Origin: DASTFP01 sp963744345
Lineage (GTDB): Bacteria; Verrucomicrobiota; Verrucomicrobiia; Chthoniobacterales; Terrimicrobiaceae
Direction: 5' to 3'
Length of the DNA: 64,000 nucleotides
NCBI GenBank assembly: GCA_963744345.1
Contig: CAVUTD010000013.1
Coordinates: 1 to 64,000 of the forward strand
The translations under genes and the position numbers were made by a program. This document shows positions 43,614 through 52,950 of this stretch, in pieces (position 1 is the stretch's first letter; each line of letters starts with the position of its first letter). The notes beneath the pieces were generated by a model. It was not told where the DNA came from and searched no databases. It was given only the letters and a program-made list of their open reading frames with translations.

Positions 43614-45083
43614 ATGACGACGACATTCTCTTTGAAAGATCCTGACCTTTTTCGTCAGCAAGCCTATATTGGCGGGCGCTGGTGCGATGCGGATAGCGGC
43701 GCGAGCCTGGAGGTCAATAATCCGGCGACCGGCGAGATCCTGGGGACAGTGCCCTTGATGGGCGCTAATGAAACCTGGCGCGCGATTGAGGCGGCCAAAG
43801 ACGCCTTTGTCGACTGGAGCCGAAGGCCTGCCAAAGAGCGCAGCGTGCTGATGCGCCGGTGGCATGATTTGATCATGACCAATGTCGACGACCTGGGCGC
43901 GCTAATGACTGCCGAACAGGGCAAGCCGCTGACCGAGGCGAAAGGTGAAGTCGCCTATGCCGCCTCCTTTATCGAGTGGTTCGCCGAGGAAGCCAAGCGG
44001 ATCTACGGGGACACCATTCCCTCTCCCTGGAATGATCGTCGCCTTGTCGTGATCAAGCAGCCCATCGGCGTTTGTGCGGCCATGACACCGTGGAATTTTC
44101 CCGCGGCGATGATCGCACGCAAGGCCGGACCAGCTCTGGCAGCGGGATGTACCATGGTGGCGAAACCCGCGAGCTCCACGCCATATTCGGCGTTCGCGTT
44201 CGCGGTGCTTGCCGAACGCGCCGGAATTCCCTCCGGCGTCCTTAACGTCATCACCGGCAATTCCAAGGAAATCGGTGGCGAGATGACTTCAAATCCCGAT
44301 GTGCGCAAGATTACTTTTACCGGCTCAACGGAGGTTGGCCGCCTGCTCATGAAGCAGAGCTCCGCCACGGTCAAGAAGCTTTCCCTGGAGCTCGGCGGCA
44401 ACGCGCCCTTCATTGTCTTTGACGACGCCGATCTCGATGCCGCCGTTGAAGGAGCCATCATTTCCAAGTACCGCAACGCCGGCCAGACCTGTGTGTGCGC
44501 AAACCGGCTTTACGTGCAGGCCGGCGTCTACGATGCCTTTGCCGAGAAGCTCGTCGCGGCGGTCGGCAAGCTTAAGGTTGGCAACGGCTTTGAGCCGGGA
44601 GTTCAGCAGGGTCCTCTCATCGATAACGCCGCTGTTGAGAAGGTCGAGGAGCATATTGAGGATGCCGTTTCCAAAGGCGGCCATGTTCTTCTTGGAGGCA
44701 AGCGCCATGCCCTTGGCCAGACCTTCTTTGAACCGACCGTGCTGGCCGACGTTACTCCGAAGATGAAGGTCGCCAAAGAAGAGACCTTCGGGCCCTTGGC
44801 CCCTTTGTTCCGCTTCGAGACAGATGAGGAAGGGATCGAGATGGCCAACGATACGGAATTCGGCCTCGCGAGCTATTTCTATAGCCGTGACATTGGCCGC
44901 ATCTGGCGGGCGGCTGAAGCGCTCGAATCCGGCATGGTGGGTATCAACACCGGTCTGATCTCCAACGAGGTTGCGCCGTTTGGCGGCGTGAAGCAGTCGG
45001 GGCTTGGCCGTGAGGGATCCCACTATGGGATAGAGGAATTCCTTGAAATAAAATACCTCTGCTTCGGCGGGCTCGATAAATGA
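43614..45083 (+). CDS. Succinate-semialdehyde-type aldehyde dehydrogenase, copy 1
   Basis: A 489-residue GabD-like dehydrogenase. Catalytic Cys in NAGQTCVCANR, general-base Glu in LELGGNAP, NAD-binding Lys in the MVAKPASSTPYSA segment and Asn in TPWNFPAAM. Length and motifs fit NAD(P)-dependent succinate/glutarate semialdehyde dehydrogenases, but in a polyol cluster a short aldehyde such as glycolaldehyde or a semialdehyde from sugar cleavage is possible. The next gene, 12 bp downstream, encodes a protein about 92 percent identical by eye. The KPA-S-STP here differs from KPA-E-STP in copy 2. Confidence 0.9.
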   Translation: MTTTFSLKDPDLFRQQAYIGGRWCDADSGASLEVNNPATGEILGTVPLMGANETWRAIEAAKDAFVDWSRRPAKERSVLMRRWHDLIMTNVDDLGALMTAEQGKPLTEAKGEVAYAASFIEWFAEEAKRIYGDTIPSPWNDRRLVVIKQPIGVCAAMTPWNFPAAMIARKAGPALAAGCTMVAKPASSTPYSAFAFAVLAERAGIPSGVLNVITGNSKEIGGEMTSNPDVRKITFTGSTEVGRLLMKQSSATVKKLSLELGGNAPFIVFDDADLDAAVEGAIISKYRNAGQTCVCANRLYVQAGVYDAFAEKLVAAVGKLKVGNGFEPGVQQGPLIDNAAVEKVEEHIEDAVSKGGHVLLGGKRHALGQTFFEPTVLADVTPKMKVAKEETFGPLAPLFRFETDEEGIEMANDTEFGLASYFYSRDIGRIWRAAEALESGMVGINTGLISNEVAPFGGVKQSGLGREGSHYGIEEFLEIKYLCFGGLDK

Positions 45084-45095
45084 AGAGCACGTAGA

Positions 45096-46562
45096 ATGAC
45101 GACAGTCTCTTTGGCGGATTCGGACCTTTTTCGTCAGCAAGCCTTTATCGGCGGACGCTGGTGCGATGCGGATAGCGCCGCGACGCTGGAGGTTAATGAT
45201 CCCGCCACCGGGGAAATCCTGGGAACTGTGCCCTTGATGGGCGCAAACGAAACCTGGCGCGCAATTGAGGCGGCCAAAGACGCCTTTGTCGACTGGAGCC
45301 GAAGTCCTGCCAAAGAGCGGAGCGTGCTCATGCGCCGGTGGCATGATTTGATCATGGCCAATGTCGACGACCTCGGCGCGCTGATGACTGCCGAACAGGG
45401 CAAGCCGCTGACCGAGGCGAAAGGTGAAGTCGCCTATGCCGCCTCTTTTGTCGAGTGGTTCGCCGAGGAAGCCAAACGGATCTACGGGGACACCATTCCC
45501 TCTCCCTGGAGTGATCGTCGCCTTGTCGTGATCAAGCAGCCTATCGGCGTTTGTGCGGCCGTCACACCGTGGAATTTTCCCACGGCGATGATTGCACGCA
45601 AGGCCGCGCCCGCTCTGGCAGCGGGATGTACCATGATCGCGAAGCCCGCGGAATCCACTCCCTACTCGGCCTTGGCACTTGCCGTACTGGCTGAACGCGC
45701 CGGAATTCCCGCCGGCGTTCTCAACGTGCTCACCGGAGCCGCCAAGGAAATTGGTGGCGAGATGACCTCAAATCCCGATGTGCGCAAGATTACTTTCACG
45801 GGCTCAACGGAGGTTGGCCGACTGCTCATGAAGCAGAGCTCGGCCACGGTCAAGAAGCTTTCCCTGGAGCTCGGCGGCAACGCGCCCTTCATCGTCTTTG
45901 ATGATGCTGATCTCGATGCTGCCGTTGAAGGAGCCATCATTTCCAAGTACCGCAATGCCGGTCAGACCTGCGTCTGTGCGAACCGGCTGTACGTGCAGGC
46001 CGGCGTTTACGATGCCTTTGCCGAAAAGCTCGTTGCCGCGGTCGCAGAACTTAAGGTCGGCAATGGCTTCGAGCCGGGAGTTCAGCAAGGTCCTCTCATC
46101 GATAATGCGGCGGTCGAGAAAATCGAGGAGCATATCCAAGATGCGGTTTCCAAAGGCGGCCATGTTCTTCTTGGAGGCAAGCGCCATGCCCTTGGCCGCA
46201 CCTTCTTCGAACCGACAGTATTAGGGAACGTTACTACCCAAATGAAGGTTGCGAAAGAGGAGACCTTCGGACCATTGGCTCCTTTGTTCCGCTTCGAGAC
46301 CGATGAGGAAGGCATTCACCTGGCCAACGACACGGAATTTGGCTTGGCCAGCTATTTCTACAGTCGCGACATCGGCAGGATCTGGCGCGCGGCCGAAGCC
46401 TTGGAATGCGGTATGGTCGGAATCAATACCGGCCTGATCTCCAACGAGGTTGCCCCCTTTGGGGGCGTCAAACAATCCGGGCTTGGGCGCGAGGGATCCC
46501 ACTACGGAATAGAAGACTTCCTCGAGATAAAATACCTCTGCTTCGGCGGATTGAACCAATAA
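45096..46562 (+). CDS. Succinate-semialdehyde-type aldehyde dehydrogenase, copy 2
   Basis: A 488-residue tandem duplicate of the preceding gene. I count roughly 39 differing residues, clustered in the first 10 residues, around residues 150-220 and around 380-400. All catalytic motifs (NAGQTCVCANR, LELGGNAP, TPWNFPTAM) are intact. Third-position differences between the copies are frequent but long DNA stretches stay identical, as expected from a fairly recent duplication or from gene conversion. The second copy may differ in substrate or regulation. Confidence 0.9.
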   Translation: MTTVSLADSDLFRQQAFIGGRWCDADSAATLEVNDPATGEILGTVPLMGANETWRAIEAAKDAFVDWSRSPAKERSVLMRRWHDLIMANVDDLGALMTAEQGKPLTEAKGEVAYAASFVEWFAEEAKRIYGDTIPSPWSDRRLVVIKQPIGVCAAVTPWNFPTAMIARKAAPALAAGCTMIAKPAESTPYSALALAVLAERAGIPAGVLNVLTGAAKEIGGEMTSNPDVRKITFTGSTEVGRLLMKQSSATVKKLSLELGGNAPFIVFDDADLDAAVEGAIISKYRNAGQTCVCANRLYVQAGVYDAFAEKLVAAVAELKVGNGFEPGVQQGPLIDNAAVEKIEEHIQDAVSKGGHVLLGGKRHALGRTFFEPTVLGNVTTQMKVAKEETFGPLAPLFRFETDEEGIHLANDTEFGLASYFYSRDIGRIWRAAEALECGMVGINTGLISNEVAPFGGVKQSGLGREGSHYGIEDFLEIKYLCFGGLNQ

Positions 46563-46768
46563 AGCCTTACGGCAATCCTTAGCTGTGATTTCTTTGACCA
46601 ATTCGGAACTTTTTACAGGCGGGTCTACCAAAGTTTACATGGCTGCACAAAGGTTGATAAGAGGCCATCGAAGGTCGGCGGACGCAGACAATGAGTAGGA
46701 TTCGGCACGATCGGCGAGCGGCCCGGACTATACAATCGGTGCTGCTTACAAAAGCGTCTCCGCCCACA

Positions 46769-47527
46769 ATGGACGAACGCCGTGGGAGTATCGTCGAGTT
46801 CCTGAAGAAGGAGGGCAAAATAAGGGTCGAGGAATTGGCCGACAGACTAAAGGTAAGCCAAGTCACAATCCGGAAAGATCTCGACGCGTTGGAGAACCGG
46901 GGACTCCTGGAGAGGAGCCACGGCAATGCCGTATTCTCTCAGCAGAGCCGATTCAACATTGCCTTTCTGGAGAAACTCCAGCTGCAAGCCTCGGCAAAGG
47001 GGCTTATCGCTCAGGCTGCTGCCAACCATATCCACGAAGGGGATTCTATTATTTTGGATTCTGGTACTACTACGTTGGCGCTCGCCAAGGTCCTGGTCGG
47101 GAAGTTTCGCTCTCTCTTTGTCATAACAAATTCTGTGCCCGCAGCTTTGGAATTAACGAACGCAGGGTACGAACTTCTCCTCGTCGGCGGCCAGGTACGT
47201 AATCATAGCATGGCCCTGATTGGGCCGATGGGACTTAGGAACTTGGAAAATTACCATGTTGATCGAGCATTCATGGGTACCAGCGGAATTACTTTGAAGC
47301 ACGGATACAGCACGCCCGATTCGCTGGATGCCCAAATGAAACAGGCGATGATCCGCGTTGCTGACAAAGCCTACGTTTTAACCGATTCGTCAAAATTCGG
47401 CCATAATTGCATAGTGAGCTTCGCCAAGTCTTCGGATATTCACCTCACGCTAACCGATTCCGGAATTCCTCCAAAGGTTGTCAAAGATTTCAAACAACAC
47501 GGAATCGATATTCAAATCGCCGTTTGA
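46769..47527 (+). CDS. DeoR-family transcriptional regulator
   Basis: 252 residues from ATG 46769 (MDERRGSIVEFLKKEG); the in-frame extension to 46691 is unlike the family. N-terminal winged HTH: IRVEELADRLKVSQVTIRKDLDALENRGLLERSHGNAV. C-terminal DeoRC sensor: ILDSGTTTLALAKVL, ITNSVPAALEL, LLVGGQVRNHSMALIGP, DRAFMGTSGITLKHGYSTPD, DSSKFGHN. It probably binds a phosphorylated sugar. Lying between the semialdehyde dehydrogenases and the importer genes, it is a good candidate controller of either or both. Confidence 0.93.
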   Translation: MDERRGSIVEFLKKEGKIRVEELADRLKVSQVTIRKDLDALENRGLLERSHGNAVFSQQSRFNIAFLEKLQLQASAKGLIAQAAANHIHEGDSIILDSGTTTLALAKVLVGKFRSLFVITNSVPAALELTNAGYELLLVGGQVRNHSMALIGPMGLRNLENYHVDRAFMGTSGITLKHGYSTPDSLDAQMKQAMIRVADKAYVLTDSSKFGHNCIVSFAKSSDIHLTLTDSGIPPKVVKDFKQHGIDIQIAV

Positions 47528-47895
47528 AATGATCAGTCGGAGTCTGTCTGGTTTTCTTGGTCGTCGCGTTACCGGCGCTCGGCCGGTTTTCTGCTTAGCT
47601 TGCACTCACCAAGAGCATTCGGTTATGACAGCAAGCACTCGTTCACCAAATTTGAGTTCATTTTTGACCAAGAGCCGCAGGAAGCCCGATTCAGTACCTT
47701 CAGTTTTCGCTATAATGTTCTTGCAAGCAAGACATCCATACCCTACGACCTTTTGTCGGCTAGATGGACGCCAATCGACTGCGGAGCGCTTGCTCGAAAG
47801 TTCGATCAAGCGGCTTTGGCCTAACCAAGAAGTTCCCGAACACCAGAACCAAATTAAATTAGCCCGGGCTCCGGGCCCAACTCAGGAGATTTGAA
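47528..47895. promoter_or_regulatory. Spacer upstream of the inositol-type importer
   Basis: 368 bp with no credible gene (short open frames in it look unlike proteins). It probably holds the importer promoter. A ribosome-binding site CAGGAG stands about 8 nt before ATG 47896. No clear terminator for the DeoR gene was found. Confidence 0.45.
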
Positions 47896-48819
47896 ATGAA
47901 ACGCTTTCTACTAGCATTGGCAGCTTCCGCCATCATGATGACCTGTGCGGTGGCGCAGAACGTCGGAGTCTGTATGGCTTATTTCGACGATCTTTTCCTT
48001 ACCAATCTTCGCGAAGCCATGACGGCAACGGCGAAGGAAAAGGGCGTCAAGCTTCAATTTGAGGACGCGCAGGGGGACATCGGCAAGCAACTCAGTTCCA
48101 TACAGAATTTCATCGCCCAGAAGGTTGATGCGATTGTTGTCAATCCTGTCGATAGCTCGGCGACGGCGCAGATGACGAAGCTGATTCAAGGCGCGGGCAT
48201 CCCCCTTGTTTATGTCAACCGCGCGCCGCTCGAGCCGTTAAAGGGCGGCGAACCGGTCGTCTACGTCGGCTCCGACGAAAACGTGTCAGGCAAGCTGGAA
48301 GCCGAGGGAATCGCCAAGATGCTGAACGGCAAGGGCAACGTGGTTATCATGATGGGTGAACTTGCGACCCAGGCCGCCATCCTGCGAACCGAAGGCGCTG
48401 AGAAGGTTTTCAAAGAGCATCCAGAGATAAAGGTCGTGCAGAAGCAAACTGCCAACTGGCGGCGCAATGAGGCCATTGATCTCATGAACAACTGGTTGGT
48501 TGCCGGCACGAAGATCGACGGCGTCTGCGCAAACAACGACGAGATGGCCATCGGGGCGATTATTGCGCTTCAGCAGGCGGGCAAGGATCCCAAGAAAGTT
48601 ATCATCGGTGGGGTTGACGCAACTCGGGACGCGCTTGCGGAGATGGAGAAGGGCAACCTCGCTGTGACAGTTTTCCAGGATGCCAAGGGTCAGGGCAAGG
48701 CTGTGGTAGACTCGGTCACCAAGCTGCTCAAGAAGGAGAAATTTGAGTCTCCCTATGTCTATGTTCCGTTCGAACTGGTCACTAAGGAAAACTACAAGGA
48801 GTACCTCAAGAGGCTATAA
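47896..48819 (+). CDS. Sugar ABC binding protein, IbpA (myo-inositol)-like
   Basis: A 307-residue periplasmic binding protein of the ribose/inositol type with a signal peptide (residues 1-21, ending CAVAQ). Features: DDLFLTNLREAMTATAKEKG, LQFEDAQGDIGKQLSSIQNFIAQKVDAIVVNPVDSSAT, GIPLVYVNRAP, ANWRRNEAIDLMNNWL, CANNDEMAIGAIIALQQ, IIGGVDATRDAL and TVFQDAKGQGK. The pattern resembles IbpA of the Caulobacter myo-inositol importer; that identity is from memory. It is followed by the matching ATPase and permease genes. A decayed copy lies at 54688-55603. Confidence 0.88.
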   Translation: MKRFLLALAASAIMMTCAVAQNVGVCMAYFDDLFLTNLREAMTATAKEKGVKLQFEDAQGDIGKQLSSIQNFIAQKVDAIVVNPVDSSATAQMTKLIQGAGIPLVYVNRAPLEPLKGGEPVVYVGSDENVSGKLEAEGIAKMLNGKGNVVIMMGELATQAAILRTEGAEKVFKEHPEIKVVQKQTANWRRNEAIDLMNNWLVAGTKIDGVCANNDEMAIGAIIALQQAGKDPKKVIIGGVDATRDALAEMEKGNLAVTVFQDAKGQGKAVVDSVTKLLKKEKFESPYVYVPFELVTKENYKEYLKRL

Positions 48820-48887
48820 CCTTTGAAGCACCGGGTCCAGATGGCCGTGAAGTCTCTGCCTAATGTAAACGCGTTGAAAGATTAGTC

Positions 48888-50453
48888 ATGTCTTCTTCAG
48901 AGTCCTTGGGCTTGCACGAGCCCTTCAACGAAACTCAGGTCGCCGGAGTCTTTGCGGAAGCGCCTTATCTGCTCGAGGTGGAGGGCGTGCGCAAGGAATT
49001 CCCCGGCGTGGTGGCACTCGATGGCGTTCAGCTTCGGATTCGCCCCGGCACCGTTCACGCCCTCATGGGCGAGAATGGCGCCGGCAAGTCTACGCTGATG
49101 AAGATCGTGGCCGGCATTTATCAACCCGACACAGGAGAAATCCGCTTGAAGGGCAAACCAGTGAAGCTGCCGACGCCACTCGCTGCCCTCGATGCCGGGA
49201 TCGCGATGATCCATCAGGAACTTAACCTGATGCCTTATATGACGGTCGCCGAGAACGTCTGGATTCGCCGGGAGCCAATGAGGGGACTTGGCTTCATGGA
49301 TTTCGTGAACCATGCGGAGATGAACCGCATGACGGAGCATTTGTTCCGCCGCTTGAATATCGACATCGATCCAAACCTTGAGGTTCGGCATCTAACGGTT
49401 GCCAACCGGCAGATCATCGAGATCGCCAAGGCCGTATCCTTCGAATCCGATATCCTTATTATGGATGAGCCGACTTCCGCGCTCACTGAACGCGAAGTGG
49501 AGCATCTCTTTGCAATTATCGCCGACCTCAAGGCCCATGGCGTCGGCATCGTCTATATCACCCACAAGATGGATGAAGTCTTCGCGATCGCCGACGACGT
49601 GTCAGTTTTTCGGGACGGCCGCTACATTGCCACCCATCGTGCCAAAGACATCAATCGCGACATCCTGATCAAGGAGATGGTCGGCCGCGACCTCGACGCC
49701 ATGTTTCCAAAAGAGACGGTCCCCATCGGCGACGTCGCGCTTTCTGTCCGAAACCTCGCCCTCGAAGGGGTTTTCTCAGATGTCTCTTTCGAGCTCCGCA
49801 AAGGAGAGATCCTTGGCCTTGCCGGTCTGGTGGGAGCAGGCCGAACGAATGTGGCCGAGACCATCTTTGGCGTAACTCCGGCAACCTCAGGAGAGATTTT
49901 CGTCAACGGCAAGAAGCTCATCGTCGATTCCCCGCAGATTGCCATGCGCGCAGGGATGGCGCTTCTGACTGAGGATCGCAAGGATACCGGCTGTTTTCTA
50001 GTGCTTTCTGTTCTTGAAAACATGGAGATGGCGGTGCTCCAGGACCGCTACGTCAGGAACGGATTTGTGACTCAGAGCACCTTGACGGCGGAATGCGACA
50101 AACTGAAGACGGCCCTCAGGATCAAGACGCCGGATCTCCACGAGCGCATCGAGAACTTAAGCGGAGGCAACCAGCAAAAGGGGCTGATCGGACGTTGGCT
50201 TCTCACCAAGCCGAAAATCCTCATCCTCGATGAGCCAACGCGCGGCATCGACGTCGGCGCCAAGGCGGAGATCCACAGGCTGATCTCGAAACTCGCGGGC
50301 GAGGGTCTTGCTGTCATCATGATTTCTTCCGAAATGCCGGAGATTCTTGGCATGAGTGACCGCATTATGGTCATGCATGACGGTCGGGTGACTGGGTTTC
50401 TTGACCGCTCCACGGCCGATCAAGTTAGTATCATGCACCTTGCCTCGGGCTAA
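48888..50453 (+). CDS. Sugar ABC importer ATPase, RbsA/IatA type (tandem domains)
   Basis: A 521-residue double ATPase. Domain 1: Walker A GENGAGKST, Walker B ILIMDEPTSAL and YITHKMDEVF. Domain 2: degenerate Walker A GLVGAGRTN, as usual in this group, signature LSGGNQQK, Walker B ILILDEPTRGIDVGAKAEI. An N-terminal extension of about 25 residues precedes the first domain. Cut between a binding-protein gene and an RbsC-type permease gene, it powers inositol or sugar uptake. Confidence 0.94.
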   Translation: MSSSESLGLHEPFNETQVAGVFAEAPYLLEVEGVRKEFPGVVALDGVQLRIRPGTVHALMGENGAGKSTLMKIVAGIYQPDTGEIRLKGKPVKLPTPLAALDAGIAMIHQELNLMPYMTVAENVWIRREPMRGLGFMDFVNHAEMNRMTEHLFRRLNIDIDPNLEVRHLTVANRQIIEIAKAVSFESDILIMDEPTSALTEREVEHLFAIIADLKAHGVGIVYITHKMDEVFAIADDVSVFRDGRYIATHRAKDINRDILIKEMVGRDLDAMFPKETVPIGDVALSVRNLALEGVFSDVSFELRKGEILGLAGLVGAGRTNVAETIFGVTPATSGEIFVNGKKLIVDSPQIAMRAGMALLTEDRKDTGCFLVLSVLENMEMAVLQDRYVRNGFVTQSTLTAECDKLKTALRIKTPDLHERIENLSGGNQQKGLIGRWLLTKPKILILDEPTRGIDVGAKAEIHRLISKLAGEGLAVIMISSEMPEILGMSDRIMVMHDGRVTGFLDRSTADQVSIMHLASG

Positions 50454-50516
50454 TCTTGTGCCCGACCGCGCAGATACCCTCATGATGCAGCAACACCCAT
50501 AGATGGAGAAGAAGTA

Positions 50517-51563
50517 ATGAGCAACGAGGTCAAAACTCAGACGGCGCAAGCGCCAGTTCCCACGGCGACTCCAGAGAAGAAACGGGGAGGACGCAAAATT
50601 CCCACGGAGGTGGGAATCCTGCTCATTTTGGTCGGCATCGCGGTGCTTTTCGAGATCTGCGGCTGGGTCTTTAAGGGGGACACGTTCCTCTTCAATCCTC
50701 AGCGCTTATTCATCATTGTTCTTCAGGTCTCGGTCGTTGGCTTGCTTGCCATTGCGGTGACCCAGGTGATCATTACAGGGGGCATCGATCTGTCGTCAGG
50801 CTCTGTCCTGGCCATCTCGGCGATGGTGGCGGCAAGTCTGGCGCAAACCCCGGAAAACACTCGCGCGGTTTATCCAGCGCTCACCAATCTTCCGTTCATC
50901 ATTCCACTCCTGGGAGGTGTTTGCGTGGGGATGCTCGCCGGGTTTGTAAACGGGACGCTGATCGCGCGTACTGGAATTCCGCCTTTCATCGCCACGTTGG
51001 GTATGATGGTGGCGGCCCGCGGGTTCGCGCGTGCCTACACAGGCGGCCAGCCCGTCAGCATGCTGTCGCCAAACTTCACCTGGATCGGATCTGGCTACAT
51101 GCCTGTGATAATCTTCCTCGTGACCGCGGTGATATTCCACATTGCGCTACGTTATACGCGCTACGGCAAATTTACCTATGCCATCGGTGCCAATCCGCAG
51201 GCCGCGCGAGTCTCAGGCATCAACGTGGGCCGTCACCTGATCATCGTGTACACGATTGCGGGCCTGCTATCCGGGCTCGCTGGAGTCGTTACCGCGGCTC
51301 GCGCGTCGACCGGTCAGGCCGGCATGGGCTTGGGCTATGAACTTGATGCGATCGCTGCAACCGTGATCGGCGGCACGAGCCTTACCGGCGGAATCGGCCG
51401 CATTTGGGGCACCGTCATCGGTATGGGAATCCTCGGCATCATGACGAGTGGGTTCACCTTTCTCGGCGTCGACGTCTATTACCAGGACATCGTCAAAGGC
51501 GTGATCATCGTCGCTGCGGTAGCCGTAGACATGTACCGCCAGCAGAAGCGCAGGAAGGCCTAA
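50517..51563 (+). CDS. Sugar ABC importer permease, RbsC/IatP type
   Basis: A 348-residue permease with about 8-10 TM helices. After a charged N-terminus of about 35 residues (EKKRGGRKIPTEVG) come the family hallmarks ITGGIDLSSGSVLAISAMVAASLAQ, FVNGTLIARTGIPPFIATLGMM and GYELDAIAATVIGGTSLTGGIGRIWGTVIG. It completes the binding protein, ATPase, permease set. A purine-rich ribosome-binding site (GGAGAAGAAG) precedes ATG 50517. The 212-bp spacer to the next gene shows nothing I recognise. Confidence 0.94.
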   Translation: MSNEVKTQTAQAPVPTATPEKKRGGRKIPTEVGILLILVGIAVLFEICGWVFKGDTFLFNPQRLFIIVLQVSVVGLLAIAVTQVIITGGIDLSSGSVLAISAMVAASLAQTPENTRAVYPALTNLPFIIPLLGGVCVGMLAGFVNGTLIARTGIPPFIATLGMMVAARGFARAYTGGQPVSMLSPNFTWIGSGYMPVIIFLVTAVIFHIALRYTRYGKFTYAIGANPQAARVSGINVGRHLIIVYTIAGLLSGLAGVVTAARASTGQAGMGLGYELDAIAATVIGGTSLTGGIGRIWGTVIGMGILGIMTSGFTFLGVDVYYQDIVKGVIIVAAVAVDMYRQQKRRKA

Positions 51564-51775
51564 GGACAGCTCACGGGTCGCGGCAAGGCTACGTCTGCCG
51601 TGAATGAGGGTGTGTTGCCATCCAACATGCCTAAGAGTTTGAAATATGAGCACAACCATCGCGTCTTTCCGATGTTCCAGCTTTGTTGTCCCGACTGGAA
51701 AGCTCACGATCTCGAGCCGACAGCTGATTTCGACTTTTTGCCGCAAGACGCCGCTGGTCCAGCAGATTCACAATT

Positions 51776-52939
51776 ATGCCAGATGAGAGTAGGCGAAAAG
51801 TGAAGGTAGGCATGGTTGGCGGGGCGCCGGGCGCCGGCATTGCTGGTTCACACCGGATCGCGATGCGCCTGGATGACAGATACTCTTTGGTCGCAGGCGT
51901 CTTCTCACGAAATCCAGAAAAATCACGCGCTGCCGCCAGGCAGCTGGGAGTTCCTGAGGACCGGGCATATTCCGACTATGCAATCATGGCGGAGGCGGAA
52001 AGCAAGCGGGGAGACAGGGTCGAGGCGGTGACCATTGTGACACCGACCGACAGCCATTACAAAATCGCTAAGAAGTTCCTGGAATCGCGAATGAATGTCA
52101 TTTGTGACAAACCGCTCTGCCTCTCGGTCGCGGAAGCTAAGGAATTGAAAGACCTCGCCGAGCAGAAGGGGCTAATTCTTTGCTTAACGCACAATTATTC
52201 CGGTTATGCCATGGTGCGCCACGCTGCACGCATGGTCAGAAATGGCGATCTGGGAGAGATCAAGGTCGTCCAAGCGGAGCACGCCTCCGGGTGGGCTGCG
52301 ACGTTGCTGGAAAAGCAAGGCCACACCCAGGCCGCTTGGAGGATGGATCCCACGTTGCTAGGTGACGCTAGCGTTCTCTATGACCTTGGTACCCATGCCC
52401 ATCAGTTGACGCGTTTTATTACCGGTCTTGAGGTCACCGAAGTGGCTGCGGAATTGAGCCAGATCGTAGCAGGTCGAGCGATCAAAGACAACGCGAACTT
52501 GTTACTCCGGTTTTCCAATGGCGCGCGCGGAACTCTTTGGGCTTCGATGGCAGCGGTGGGAAACGAACACGGTCTCCGCATTCGTGTCTACGGAGACCGC
52601 GGTAGCCTGGCCTGGCATCAAGAAGATCCTTATCATCTGCGCTATTCTCCCATTGACGGACCGCCTCAGATCCTCGCGCAAGGCGCGGCTTGGCTCTCCC
52701 CGGACGCAGACAAATGGACGCGCGCGGGACTCGGGCATCCGGAAGGTTTTTTCGAAGCATTTACCAACCTCTACACGGAAGTGGCCGACGCACTCCTTGC
52801 CAAAGCTGAGGGGCAGGCCTTTGCGAAAGCAGAGCTGGGATTCCCCGATGCGTCAGACGGGCTCTGCGGCGTGGCTTTTGTCGAGGCGGCAATGCGCTCT
52901 TATAAAGCTGGAGGTGCGTGGACGACCTTAGAAACGTAG
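51776..52939 (+). CDS. Gfo/Idh/MocA-family oxidoreductase, long form
   Basis: A 387-residue member. N-terminal GMVGGAPGAGIAGSHRIAMRL (an expanded glycine loop compared with GxGxxG), catalytic Lys in CDKPLCLS with Asp replacing the usual Glu of EKP, THNYSGYAMVRHAARMV, and LYDLGTHAHQLTRFI with the active-site His. The C-terminal half contains GSLAWHQEDPYHLRYSP and a tail after residue 340. It is a distinct subfamily from the IolG-like members; substrate unknown. Its stop (52937-52939) is followed almost at once by the C-depleted block. Confidence 0.85.
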   Translation: MPDESRRKVKVGMVGGAPGAGIAGSHRIAMRLDDRYSLVAGVFSRNPEKSRAAARQLGVPEDRAYSDYAIMAEAESKRGDRVEAVTIVTPTDSHYKIAKKFLESRMNVICDKPLCLSVAEAKELKDLAEQKGLILCLTHNYSGYAMVRHAARMVRNGDLGEIKVVQAEHASGWAATLLEKQGHTQAAWRMDPTLLGDASVLYDLGTHAHQLTRFITGLEVTEVAAELSQIVAGRAIKDNANLLLRFSNGARGTLWASMAAVGNEHGLRIRVYGDRGSLAWHQEDPYHLRYSPIDGPPQILAQGAAWLSPDADKWTRAGLGHPEGFFEAFTNLYTEVADALLAKAEGQAFAKAELGFPDASDGLCGVAFVEAAMRSYKAGGAWTTLET

Positions 52940-52941
52940 TA

Positions 52942-52950
52942 GAAATAAGT
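52942..52950 (+). repeat. Left copy of 9-bp direct repeat flanking the C-depleted block
   Basis: GAAATAAGT, 2 nt after the stop of the upstream dehydrogenase. The identical 9-mer recurs at 53662-53670, just past the right end of the block. Could be a target-site duplication, a microhomology, or a coincidence. Confidence 0.6.

Noticed and set aside
44325..45344. 339-codon minus-strand frame across the aldehyde dehydrogenase pair
   Set aside because: Antisense of conserved coding sequence; the same shadow appears in both tandem copies.
47528..47894. 138-codon plus-strand frame after the DeoR gene
   Set aside because: Its start lies inside the DeoR gene in another frame and the sequence looks like translated spacer; the upstream region of the importer is a better reading.
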